From NCBI GenBank assembly GCA_945871045.1, contig CAMBUC010000020.1:1-14193 (forward strand): a DNA stretch of 14,193 nt, written 5' to 3'. This document shows positions 1 through 5,799 of the stretch, piece after piece. This DNA comes from an uncultured bacterium (lineage in GTDB: Bacteria > Bacillota > Clostridia > Lachnospirales > Lachnospiraceae). Under the pieces are notes generated by a model that had not been told where the DNA came from, searched no databases, and saw nothing but the letters and a program-made list of their open reading frames with translations. How positions within the stretch are numbered: the first letter of the stretch is position 1; each line of letters opens with the position of its first letter. The position numbers and the translations under genes are program-made.

Positions 1-634
1 GGAACATCTCTTCGATGAGTTTTCTCAGGAAGAGAATAGTGCCAGAACGCAGTATAAAGGTACGGGCTTAGGTATGACCATTACCAAGCGGTATGTTGAC
101 CTGATGGGCGGCATGATCTCTGTGGAAAGTAAAAAGGGTAAAGGTTCCACCTTTCTTGTGGAACTGCCAATGGAACTTACCGATGAGAGTAAAGTACAGA
201 AACAGGGACATACTTATGACGGTTCAGATCTGTCGGGCGTGAAGATTTTGATGGCTGAAGATAACGACCTGAATGCGGAGATCGCTATGGTTCAGTTGGA
301 GGAAGTGGGAATCAAGGTTACAAGAGTATGTGACGGAACAGAGGCAGTGAGCGCTTTCCTGGAAAATCCGAAAGGCACCTTCGACATGATCTTTATGGAT
401 ATTATGATGCCGACCATGAACGGCTATGAAGCAACGAAAACCATCCGCGCTAATTTAAACCGGCCGGATGCCCGCAGGATCCCGATTATTGCAATGACGG
501 CAAATGCATTTGCGGAAGATGTTCAGGCGTCTTTAGATGCAGGCATGAATGGACATATTGCAAAGCCTATAGTTATGGATGAAGTTTTAAAGACCATTTC
601 CCGCATGCTGCTTAGTGGATGTGAGTCGGTGTAA
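1..634 (+). CDS. Hybrid sensor histidine kinase / response regulator, C-terminal part (5' truncated)
   Basis: The reading frame is open from base 2, so the gene begins upstream of the window. The first visible residues (LFDEFSQEE, then GTGLG at window residues 20-24) are the F and G2 boxes of a HATPase_c kinase domain, which binds ATP to phosphorylate a conserved histidine in the missing upstream part. A receiver domain follows from about base 236. It has the acidic pair in AEDND, the phospho-acceptor Asp in FMDIMMP (codon 398-400), the switch Thr/Ala in AMTAN and the conserved Lys in IAKP. The order kinase then receiver is that of a hybrid sensor kinase, which passes phosphate internally and often on to an Hpt protein. 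No Hpt or output domain follows before the stop. The input domain and signal are outside the window. Family certain, signal unknown. Confidence 0.93.
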   Translation, partial: EHLFDEFSQEENSARTQYKGTGLGMTITKRYVDLMGGMISVESKKGKGSTFLVELPMELTDESKVQKQGHTYDGSDLSGVKILMAEDNDLNAEIAMVQLEEVGIKVTRVCDGTEAVSAFLENPKGTFDMIFMDIMMPTMNGYEATKTIRANLNRPDARRIPIIAMTANAFAEDVQASLDAGMNGHIAKPIVMDEVLKTISRMLLSGCESV

Positions 635-702
635 TTATCCAAAACAGCGGTCAGCGGGATCACACACATAAAAAATAAACACAGTTAGAAAAGGAGACAC
701 AA

Positions 703-1098
703 ATGAAACGAATAGCAGTAACTTATGACAATGGACAGGTATTTCAGCATTTTGGTCATACGGAGACCTTCAAGATTTATGAAGTGGAAGATGACAAGGT
801 GGTAAACAGCGAAGTGATCGCCTCAAACGGTGCCGGGCATGGCGCGTTGGCAGGGCTTCTTGCTGAGCATACGATCGATGCGCTGATCTGTGGCGGCATC
901 GGTGGAGGTGCAATGGCAGCGTTATCAGAGGCCGGAATCGAGGTCTGTGCCGGCGCAGAAGGTGATACAGATGCTGTGGTAGAGGCGTATTTGAAGGGTG
1001 AATTAGTATCCAGCGGTGTGAACTGTGATCATCACGGAGAAGGGCACACTTGCGGGGATCATGGCGAAGATCATGCCTGCGGTGGCTGCAAAGGATGA
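703..1098 (+). CDS. NifX/NifB-type iron-molybdenum cofactor-binding family protein with Cys/His-rich tail
   Basis: This 131-residue protein starts MKRIAVTYDNGQVFQHFGH and has the fold pattern of the dinitrogenase iron-molybdenum cofactor biosynthesis family (NifX, NafY, C-terminal NifB, MTH1175). The HFGH segment and the glycine-rich CGGIGGGA loop (63-70) are typical. Residues 1-105 form the domain. Residues 108-131 are a tail rich in Cys and His (C108, H110, H111, H115, C117, H120, H124, C126, C129) that probably binds metal. The start has a good AAGGAG site 6 bases upstream. No nitrogenase genes are nearby; such stand-alone members are common in anaerobes and their role is mostly unknown, perhaps metal-cluster carriage. 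The stop lies where a remnant of an FKBP domain begins in another frame, so this may be the surviving front half of a longer NifX-FKBP protein. Confidence 0.85.
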   Translation: MKRIAVTYDNGQVFQHFGHTETFKIYEVEDDKVVNSEVIASNGAGHGALAGLLAEHTIDALICGGIGGGAMAALSEAGIEVCAGAEGDTDAVVEAYLKGELVSSGVNCDHHGEGHTCGDHGEDHACGGCKG

Positions 1099-1177
1099 TA
1101 CTACCATCACTTTTGATGCAAATCATGAGATGGCAGGGAAAGAACTGAACTTCAAGATCGAACTGGTGGAAGTATGA
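1091..1177 (+). pseudogene. Remnant of FKBP/SlyD-type peptidyl-prolyl isomerase C-terminus, out of frame with the preceding NifX-like gene
   Basis: In the frame starting at base 1091 the sequence reads KDDTTITFDANHEMAGKEL and then NFKIELVEV before a TGA. This matches the conserved C-terminal part of FKBP/SlyD-type prolyl isomerases, whose family pattern is a DxNHPLAGKxLxFxIELVEV-like ending. The N-terminal and central parts of the FKBP domain, including the active-site YG..F region, are absent. In this frame the only upstream ATG (1061) lies inside the NifX tail and has no good ribosome site. The simplest reading is that a NifX-FKBP fusion gene lost the middle of the FKBP part, leaving a frameshifted tail. 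The junction is near 1080-1094, in the GGTGGCTGC segment. A sequencing or assembly deletion is the main alternative. Confidence 0.6.
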
Positions 1178-1231
1178 TAATCGGTTTTCAATCTATAAAA
1201 CGGAACTACGATTAGGAATGAGGGAAATGAC

Positions 1232-1402
1232 ATGGAGACATGGTTTTATGAGGTGGCAGGCATTGATGGAGATTATGCACACCTGAAACGGACGGATATC
1301 GAGTCCGATGATCTAAAACTGGTGGCAAGAGCATTGCTTCCGCCGGAGATCATGGAAGGAAGCAAGTTAAAATATGAATTGATGCAGTATGAACTGCTGT
1401 AA
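1232..1402 (+). CDS. Small hypothetical protein, 56 residues
   Basis: This short open frame begins METWFYEVAGIDGDYAHLKR and ends KYELMQYELL. It is acidic, lacks cysteines, has no signal peptide or membrane segment, and I do not recognise its family. The composition, the GAGGGA ribosome site 6 bases upstream of the ATG and the Rho-independent terminator 14 bases after the stop all support a real gene. The phrase LVARALLPPEIMEGSKLKYE looks like a compact folded domain that closes with a beta strand. It lies 54 bases after the FKBP remnant and could be cotranscribed with the NifX-like gene, since no clear promoter was seen between them. Function unknown. Confidence 0.7.
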   Translation: METWFYEVAGIDGDYAHLKRTDIESDDLKLVARALLPPEIMEGSKLKYELMQYELL

Positions 1403-1415
1403 GGCGAAAACAATG

Positions 1416-1449
1416 AATCCCCGGAGAAGGAAATTTCCCCGGGGATTTT
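1416..1449 (+). terminator. Rho-independent terminator after the small hypothetical gene
   Basis: The perfect inverted repeat AATCCCCGG (1416-1424) and CCGGGGATT (1439-1447) is separated by 14 bases and followed by TT and ATAGT. The stem is GC-rich and sits 14 bases after the stop of the 56-residue gene. The T run is short (four Ts counting the end of the stem), so efficiency may be moderate. Confidence 0.8.
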
Positions 1450-1463
1450 ATAGTATGCCGTCA

Positions 1464-1492
1464 ATGACAAGCGAATATTTGCATGTTATAAT
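1464..1492 (+). promoter_or_regulatory. Sigma-A type promoter of the first HTH regulator
   Basis: ATGACA (1464-1469, five of six matches to TTGACA) and TATAAT (1487-1492, perfect) are separated by exactly 17 bases. Transcription would start near 1499, giving a leader of about 100 bases before the GTG start at 1603. This is one of the two best promoters in the window; the one before glgC has the same two hexamers and spacing. Confidence 0.8.
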
Positions 1493-1503
1493 AGAGAAAA
1501 GGT

Positions 1504-1584
1504 ATCTGTTCAGATTAGGCCTGAGCGGAACTGTGAAGGTACAGAACAGATGCGGGGTAAGAAATAATCGGTAACATCTGTTAC
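1504..1584 (+). promoter_or_regulatory. Operator-like repeats in the leader of the first HTH regulator
   Basis: The heptamer ATCTGTT occurs three times: 1504-1510, inverted as AACAGAT at 1545-1551, and 1576-1582. The first copy lies in the near-palindrome ATCTGTTCAGAT (1504-1515), and copies one and two make an 8-base inverted repeat (ATCTGTTC / GAACAGAT). The third lies in GTAACATCTGTTAC, whose outer 5 bases are also inverted. All lie just downstream of the expected transcription start, where a repressor would block transcription. Autoregulation by the adjacent HTH protein is an inference. An RNA hairpin role is also possible. Confidence 0.4.
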
Positions 1585-1602
1585 ATAAAGGGGCTGAGTT
1601 CT

Positions 1603-1977
1603 GTGGCATTGAAATACAGGCGCGAATATGATAAGAAGTTAATCGGAAAAAACCTAAAGCGATTGCGAGAAAAGAAGGATTTGTCGGTGGAAGAAGTAAG
1701 ACGATATCTAAGACTGGGCTCTGTGCAGGCCATCTATAAATATGAAGCCGGTTATAATTATCCTCAGGCGGATGTATTGCTTGCGCTGTTAGAGTTATAC
1801 GAAGCAGAGTATCAGGATCTGATCTATGCACAAATGGAGGACTGCAACTTCCGGCAGGAAGGCTGCTGGGTGCTGTTTTTGCCAACAGCCGACCCCGTGG
1901 AAAGGAACGTGCCGGTTACGATCGGATCACTTCCGGATGCCGCGAGAATCTTTTGGCAAAAGGTTCAGTCTGCATAA
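1603..1977 (+). CDS. XRE-family helix-turn-helix regulator (124 residues)
   Basis: The protein has an N-terminal Cro/C1-type HTH domain at about residues 12-73, with IGKNLKRLREKKDLSVEEV followed by the recognition region around SVQAIYKYEAG. The remaining 50 residues carry no recognised domain. The start is GTG at 1603, preceded by AAAGGGG at a 9-base distance; no in-frame ATG gives the full domain. It is driven by a strong promoter at 1464-1492. The 3' end overlaps the 3' end of the opposite-strand HTH gene by 13 bases, so transcription of the two would collide. The target is unknown; the repeated ATCTGTT motifs in its own leader are a candidate site. Confidence 0.88.
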   Translation: MALKYRREYDKKLIGKNLKRLREKKDLSVEEVRRYLRLGSVQAIYKYEAGYNYPQADVLLALLELYEAEYQDLIYAQMEDCNFRQEGCWVLFLPTADPVERNVPVTIGSLPDAARIFWQKVQSA

Positions 1978-2201
1978 GTACTTTTTTCATAGGTAAGGAG
2001 ATCCTCTAACGGACACTGAAAATAATACAGCAGTTTACAAAGAAATGCTGCATCAATGCGTTGAAAATCATTTTTACAATAGTGGTTCAAGTTGGTTCTG
2101 GGGATATCCAGTTCTTTACATAGAGTATTTTTGCTGATGCCCCGGTCTTTTAGTATTTTTTCGATGTTCATGGTCAGGCAACCATATTCCATATTTGTCA
2201 T
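1965..2201 (-). CDS. Small Cro/C1-type helix-turn-helix protein (78 residues)
   Basis: The protein is little more than one HTH domain: MNIEKILKDRGISKNTLCKE (residues 11-30) gives the first helices, LDIPRTNLNHYCKND the recognition helix region, and RIDAAFLCKLLYYFQCPLED the dimer-side helices common in small Cro-like repressors. The start at 2201 has AGAGGTGAG close upstream; Met11 is an alternative that would trim only a short non-domain segment but has no ribosome site. It converges with the plus-strand HTH gene and overlaps it by 13 bases. Three related 15-base repeats lie upstream at 2250-2294. It resembles chromosomal or decayed mobile-element regulators; no integrase or phage gene is visible. 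Confidence 0.85.
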   Translation of the reverse strand: MTNMEYGCLTMNIEKILKDRGISKNTLCKELDIPRTNLNHYCKNDFQRIDAAFLCKLLYYFQCPLEDLLTYEKSTYAD

Positions 2202-2218
2202 GCGCTCACCTCTTTTTT

Positions 2219-2247
2219 AGTATAATTTGGAAAGAGTTCTATCATAA
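2219..2247 (-). promoter_or_regulatory. Probable promoter of the minus-strand HTH gene
   Basis: Read on the minus strand, TATACT (2219-2224) is preceded at 17 bases by TTATGA (2242-2247, three of six matches to TTGACA). This would place the start of transcription almost at the ribosome site. An alternative is TATGAT (2241-2246) with a weak TCGTGA -35 (2264-2269), which would give a normal 30-base leader and would overlap the tandem repeats. Which is used cannot be decided from sequence. Confidence 0.4.
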
Positions 2248-2249
2248 TT

Positions 2250-2294
2250 CACAGAATCGTGAGTCACGATATAGTGAGACATGATATAGCGAGC
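2250..2294. repeat. Three tandem 15-base units upstream of the minus-strand HTH gene
   Basis: The units are CACAGAATCGTGAGT (2250-2264), CACGATATAGTGAGA (2265-2279) and CATGATATAGCGAGC (2280-2294). Units two and three match at 12 of 15 positions; the first is more diverged. They contain overlapping inverted repeats, such as CGTGAGTCACG (2258-2268) and TCAC-GATATA-GTGA (2264-2277). The array lies just upstream of, or overlapping, the possible promoters of the HTH gene, so it is a candidate operator. Nothing else was seen in 2295-2350. Confidence 0.6.
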
Positions 2295-2351
2295 CTGTAA
2301 AAAGACGTTCACTGTAATAGTTGAAAATAATGGACAGATAGAATTGCAATA

Positions 2352-2399
2352 AAAAGAGAAGCATTTGCATGGCAGATTGCCTGAAAATGCTTCTCTTTT
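2352..2399 (-). terminator. Rho-independent terminator of the prs operon
   Basis: AAAAGAGAAGCATTT (2352-2366) and AAATGCTTCTCTTTT (2385-2399) form a perfect 15-base stem with an 18-base loop. On the minus strand the stem ends in CTTCTCTTTTTATTGC, a good T tract, 30 bases after the stop of the pyrophosphokinase gene. The symmetry would also allow some termination in the plus direction. Confidence 0.9.
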
Positions 2400-2428
2400 C
2401 TATCGTTCTATAAAATTCAGATCTGAGC

Positions 2429-3616
2429 TCAGTGGTGCTCTAACTCACCCTTTGAGTATTTTGCAACGATTGATTTGATCTTATCATACGGGTTCAACAA
2501 TTCGCTTAAAGAAGTGTTGTGGTTTAAGGTATCAATAATGTAAGCGATATACTTGCTCATATCACAACTGATATAGTAATCACGGCTTAACAACTCCTCA
2601 GGCTGATAGATGAGGTTCGTGGTAAGTACGCGGTAGATGATACCTTTTTCAACTGCTTCGTCAAATTTTTCAAAACCGTTGGTGAACAGACCGAAGGTAG
2701 AGATCACGAAGATACGTTTTGCTTTTCTCTTTTTCAGTTCGGTTGCGACATCGATCATACTCTCTCCGGAAGAGATCATATCGTCGATAATGAATACATC
2801 CTTGCCTTCGACAGAAGAACCCAAAAACTCATGGGCAATGATCGGATTGCGTCCGTCTACGATACGGCTGTAATCGCGGCGTTTATAGAACATACCTACG
2901 TTGATGCCCAGCACGTTTGCAAGGTAAACGGCACGGTCTGTACCACCTTCATCCGGACTGATGATCATCATGTGATCATTGTCGAATACAAGGTCATCTA
3001 CGTTCGCGCATAATGCTTTTACGAACTGGTAAGCACAGGTAACCGATTCAAAACCGTGCAGAGGGATCGCATTCTGTACACGGGGGTCATGTGCGTCAAA
3101 TGTGATAATATTTTCTACACCCATGTTCACGATTTCCTGAAGTGCTAATGCGCAGTCTAAAGACTCTCTGGAAGAGCGTCTGTGCTGACGGCTTTCATAA
3201 AGGAAAGGCATGATCACGTTAATACGTTTTGCCTTACCGCTGGCAGCAGCAATGATGCGCTTCAGATCCTGATAGTGGTCATCCGGTGACATGTGGTTGA
3301 TCTGTCCACACATCTTGTAGGTAAGGCTGTGGTTTGTGATATCCAACATAATATATAAATCATCACCACGGACAGATTCTTTGATTGTTCCTTTCGCTTC
3401 TCCGTTTCCGAAACGGGGAAGGGAATGTTCCACCAGGTAACTTTCACGTTGATATCCTTTGAAAGCAATATCGTCCGGGTGGCGCCGTTGTCTGGTTGAA
3501 CGCCATTTTACAAGGTATTCGTCTACTTTTTGTCCCAGCGACTGGCTGCTTTTTAAGGGGATAAGACCTAACTTACCATGAGGGATTGACTCTAATTGAA
3601 TTTCTTCATTCGGCAT
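2429..3616 (-). CDS. prs: Ribose-phosphate pyrophosphokinase (PRPP synthetase), divergent 395-residue form
   Basis: The enzyme makes PRPP from ribose 5-phosphate and ATP for purine, pyrimidine, NAD, His and Trp synthesis in the cytoplasm. Visible family marks are KESVRGDDLYI (79-89), the flexible loop ESRQHRRSSRE (141-151), FDAHDPR (173-179), SPDEGG (220-225), the catalytic KRR (245-247) and the PRPP loop FIIDDMISSGES (275-286). At 395 residues it is about 80 longer than the usual 315-residue enzyme, with an extended N-terminus. Its PRPP loop reads DDMISSGES where the classical enzyme has DDMIDTAGT, and the nucleotide motif has FDAHDPR rather than VDLHAxQ. Similar long forms are, to my knowledge, annotated in Clostridia. 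GGAGG lies 9 bases upstream of the ATG. It is the last gene of the operon, 27 bases after the helicase loader. Confidence 0.88.
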   Translation of the reverse strand: MPNEEIQLESIPHGKLGLIPLKSSQSLGQKVDEYLVKWRSTRQRRHPDDIAFKGYQRESYLVEHSLPRFGNGEAKGTIKESVRGDDLYIMLDITNHSLTYKMCGQINHMSPDDHYQDLKRIIAAASGKAKRINVIMPFLYESRQHRRSSRESLDCALALQEIVNMGVENIITFDAHDPRVQNAIPLHGFESVTCAYQFVKALCANVDDLVFDNDHMMIISPDEGGTDRAVYLANVLGINVGMFYKRRDYSRIVDGRNPIIAHEFLGSSVEGKDVFIIDDMISSGESMIDVATELKKRKAKRIFVISTFGLFTNGFEKFDEAVEKGIIYRVLTTNLIYQPEELLSRDYYISCDMSKYIAYIIDTLNHNTSLSELLNPYDKIKSIVAKYSKGELEHH

Positions 3617-3643
3617 GAATTTTTTCCTCCATCTGTTGTGAAT

Positions 3644-4624
3644 TTATTGTGTCCTCTTTTGCAGGCGGATATCCGCGCCTGTGAGCTTTAACAGCAAATA
3701 GTTGCTGATAATGCGTGAAAAATTACGCTCTGAATAAGTTTCAAAGAGCTTTTCCAGATCCAGATTACTGGAAATGATTGTGGATCGTTTTCGGAGCAGG
3801 CGTTCGTTCAGGCATAGAAACAACTGGGAAACAGAAAAACTGTTTGTGAGTTCTGCCCCAAGATCATCGATGATCAAAAGATCGCAGGTAAAGAGATCAT
3901 CCTCCTGCTGCATGGCATCGGCATCCTGGTGAAACTTGCTCTTCTCTAATATAGTAAATAATTGGAAAGATGTAAAGTACAAAACGGAATGTCCGCTGTC
4001 TAAAAGTTCTTTTGCAATGCAATTTGATAAAAATGTTTTCCCCACTCCGGTAGAGCCATAGAAGAAAATGTTTTCAAATTCCCGGTCAAAACGATCGATA
4101 AATGAATGACAGGCTGCAACAGCCAGTTTTGCATTATCCAGTGGACTGCGCCCGGTGGTTGGATCGATGGGCGCATCTGCGTAGTAATCCAGCGACAGTG
4201 TATCAAAGTTCTCGGTAGCCAGGATCGACTTGATATTTGACTGGGTATAAACCAGATCGATGGCCGCCTGCTTCAGGCAGTGACAGCGCTTTCCGTCGAT
4301 ATAGCCGGTATCTTTGCAGTCCGGACATTCATAGACGGGCATAAGATCCGCCATGGAAAACCCGGCGCCTTGAAGGAGTGCTTCGCGTTTTTTTCGGGCT
4401 TTCTCCAACTGGTCCTTTAAAATATGCAAGGCGGACGGATCCCCCTCCAGTAAAAGGCGGGCCTGTTTCACGCTAAAGGATGCGATCGTTTCCTCCAGTT
4501 CCTGCAATTCGGGAACCGCAGCATAGATCTCCCGCTTTTTTTCTTCCAGCCCCAGTCTGGCGCTTCGTTGTTTCCTTTCATAGGTTCGCATGATCTGATC
4601 ATACTGACTGTTAGTTAGTGCCAT
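3644..4624 (-). CDS. DnaC/DnaI-like replicative helicase loader ATPase
   Basis: This 326-residue AAA+ protein belongs to the DnaC/DnaI/IstB group, which loads the replicative DNA helicase at origins and restart sites. Residues 15-85 are a charged, probably coiled-coil region. A zinc-finger-like CPDCKDTGYIDGKRCHC follows (Cys 100, 103, 114, 116). The ATPase core has Walker A GSTGVGKT (190-197), Walker B LLIIDDLG (249-256), sensor-1 SSNLDL (285-290) and the ERNFSRI segment (299-305) with a likely arginine finger. The start codon lies inside the end of the DnaD-like gene (14-base overlap), which suggests translational coupling and a shared complex. The length and the N-terminal zinc motif favour a replication loader over a transposon IstB; no transposase is nearby. 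Confidence 0.88.
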   Translation of the reverse strand: MALTNSQYDQIMRTYERKQRSARLGLEEKKREIYAAVPELQELEETIASFSVKQARLLLEGDPSALHILKDQLEKARKKREALLQGAGFSMADLMPVYECPDCKDTGYIDGKRCHCLKQAAIDLVYTQSNIKSILATENFDTLSLDYYADAPIDPTTGRSPLDNAKLAVAACHSFIDRFDREFENIFFYGSTGVGKTFLSNCIAKELLDSGHSVLYFTSFQLFTILEKSKFHQDADAMQQEDDLFTCDLLIIDDLGAELTNSFSVSQLFLCLNERLLRKRSTIISSNLDLEKLFETYSERNFSRIISNYLLLKLTGADIRLQKRTQ

Positions 4625-5657
4625 ATTTCAATAATTCCTTTTCTAACTGGCTGGTATCATAGGTGCGCTGGGGAAAATCGTTAAAACGGTTTTTCTTTAC
4701 ACCGGTTTCTTTTCGGGTTTGGGCAGCAGCCGCCTTCTCCTGATGCAAGGCATCCAGCGCCTGAATATCCTGAAGAGAGGTAACCTTGTGCTCTTTCCAA
4801 TTTTTTAAAATTTTATCTGCATATTCAAAACTGGTCTGGTGGATCGTGCGGATCGTGCGCTCGCAGGCGGCGGCGATGATCTCTGCAGGAAAACCGTAAT
4901 CCTTCTTCCAGGTATTGATATATTCTTTTTCATAAGGAACAAAATCCCGTCCGGAAATTCCAAAGGCCTTTCGAACAGCGGTATGTAGTTCACTGTGACG
5001 ATTTGCTTCCTCCTTGGCAGCAGTTACCGTTGAAATACCTGCTTTTGCCCAGTTTAAAGCAACTTTTTCCATATAATGAACACTCTTATGTCCCTTTGCA
5101 ACACAGGATTCGATCAGGTAATCCACCAGATCGGCAGAAAAGTGAAGGGATTCTTTCCAATAAAGGATCGCATTCATTTCCGTTGCGTTTAATGGATGTC
5201 CAATATAATGCTCTGCCACAAATAACAGTTCTTTGATGTCTGCTTGCTCTGCCAATCGGCGTAACTGTGCAGCATTGTAGTTTTCGCGGGGCGGCATTTC
5301 CGGTACAGACGTTTTTTTGGCCTGCATGGAAATGGAAGGGATCTGTGGGGTTGGGGTGTTTGCAGCATCCAAAAAACAGATGCCTGTTAATTCCTTGTTT
5401 TCGTCAAACTCTAAGCGAAGTAAGTGCATCTTTTCCCAATATTTCAGTGCACGGATGATGTCTTTTTCAGTGTGATCAAACTTGTCCGCCACGTCAGAAA
5501 TAGAAAAAGTCATGGAAGGATCGTTCATGCACCGAAGAAGGTAAAGGTATACCTTTACATACTCACCGTTTGCATGCACCATGTATGCATCAATAAAATA
5601 ATTGGGCACAACGGTACGTTGAAATTCATTGTCTCTATGTAATGTGATATCTGCCAT
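4611..5657 (-). CDS. DnaD-domain replication initiation / primosome protein
   Basis: DnaD/DnaB-type proteins of Firmicutes bridge DnaA or PriA and the helicase loader during initiation and restart. The N-terminal 100 residues look like a winged helix (VKVYLYLLRCM, then DVADKFDHTEKDIIRALKYW). Two DnaB_2/DnaD_2 domains follow, at about 127-204 and 224-292, each ending in the family's YxxxIxxxW signature: YMEKVALNW (195-203) and YADKILKNW (279-287). The C-terminus has the NRFNDFPQRTYD motif (323-334) common at the end of DnaD proteins. At 348 residues with two copies of the domain it is longer than B. subtilis DnaD and closer to DnaB in layout. GAGGAGAAG lies 8 bases upstream of the ATG. It is the first gene of the operon with the helicase loader and prs. 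Confidence 0.9.
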   Translation of the reverse strand: MADITLHRDNEFQRTVVPNYFIDAYMVHANGEYVKVYLYLLRCMNDPSMTFSISDVADKFDHTEKDIIRALKYWEKMHLLRLEFDENKELTGICFLDAANTPTPQIPSISMQAKKTSVPEMPPRENYNAAQLRRLAEQADIKELLFVAEHYIGHPLNATEMNAILYWKESLHFSADLVDYLIESCVAKGHKSVHYMEKVALNWAKAGISTVTAAKEEANRHSELHTAVRKAFGISGRDFVPYEKEYINTWKKDYGFPAEIIAAACERTIRTIHQTSFEYADKILKNWKEHKVTSLQDIQALDALHQEKAAAAQTRKETGVKKNRFNDFPQRTYDTSQLEKELLKYGTN

Positions 5658-5713
5658 AAATCGATCTTCTCCTCTAAAATAAAAAGCATGAACTCTTCGC
5701 TCATTGCTCGCAC

Positions 5714-5742
5714 ATTATAGCATAGAAAATTTGAAATGAGAA
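5714..5742 (-). promoter_or_regulatory. Promoter of the dnaD-like / helicase loader / prs operon
   Basis: On the minus strand TATAAT (5714-5719) is preceded by TGC, forming an extended -10, and by TTCTCA (5737-5742, four of six) at 17 bases. Transcription would start near 5707, giving a leader of about 50 bases with the ribosome site. A 10-base palindrome TTCGCGCGAA (5752-5761) and the hairpin CCTTGA-AAA-TCAAGG (5763-5777) lie just upstream; neither has a T tract, so they are not convincing murC terminators. Confidence 0.75.
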
Positions 5743-5799
5743 GCCCACAATTTCGCGCGAAGCCTTGAAAATCAAGGGTTTGCGGGTTTATAGAAAAAA

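Noticed and set aside
770..1126. Minus-strand His/Arg-rich frame of 118 residues
   Set aside because: It is the antisense shadow of the NifX-like gene; its repetitive composition comes from the Gly/His-rich coding strand.
1448..1885. Minus-strand open frame of 145 residues opposite the first HTH gene
   Set aside because: It covers the promoter, leader and HTH coding region of a well-supported gene and has no domain pattern.
1965..2294. Prophage repressor region
   Set aside because: The HTH proteins and tandem repeats are phage-like, but no integrase, replication or structural phage gene is present on either side.
3644..4624. IstB-type transposition helper
   Set aside because: It shares the ATPase core, but the N-terminal zinc motif, the length, and coupling to a DnaD-domain gene with no transposase nearby point to a replication loader.
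5763..5777. Terminator for murC
   Set aside because: The CCTTGA-AAA-TCAAGG hairpin is short and is not followed by a T tract on the minus strand.
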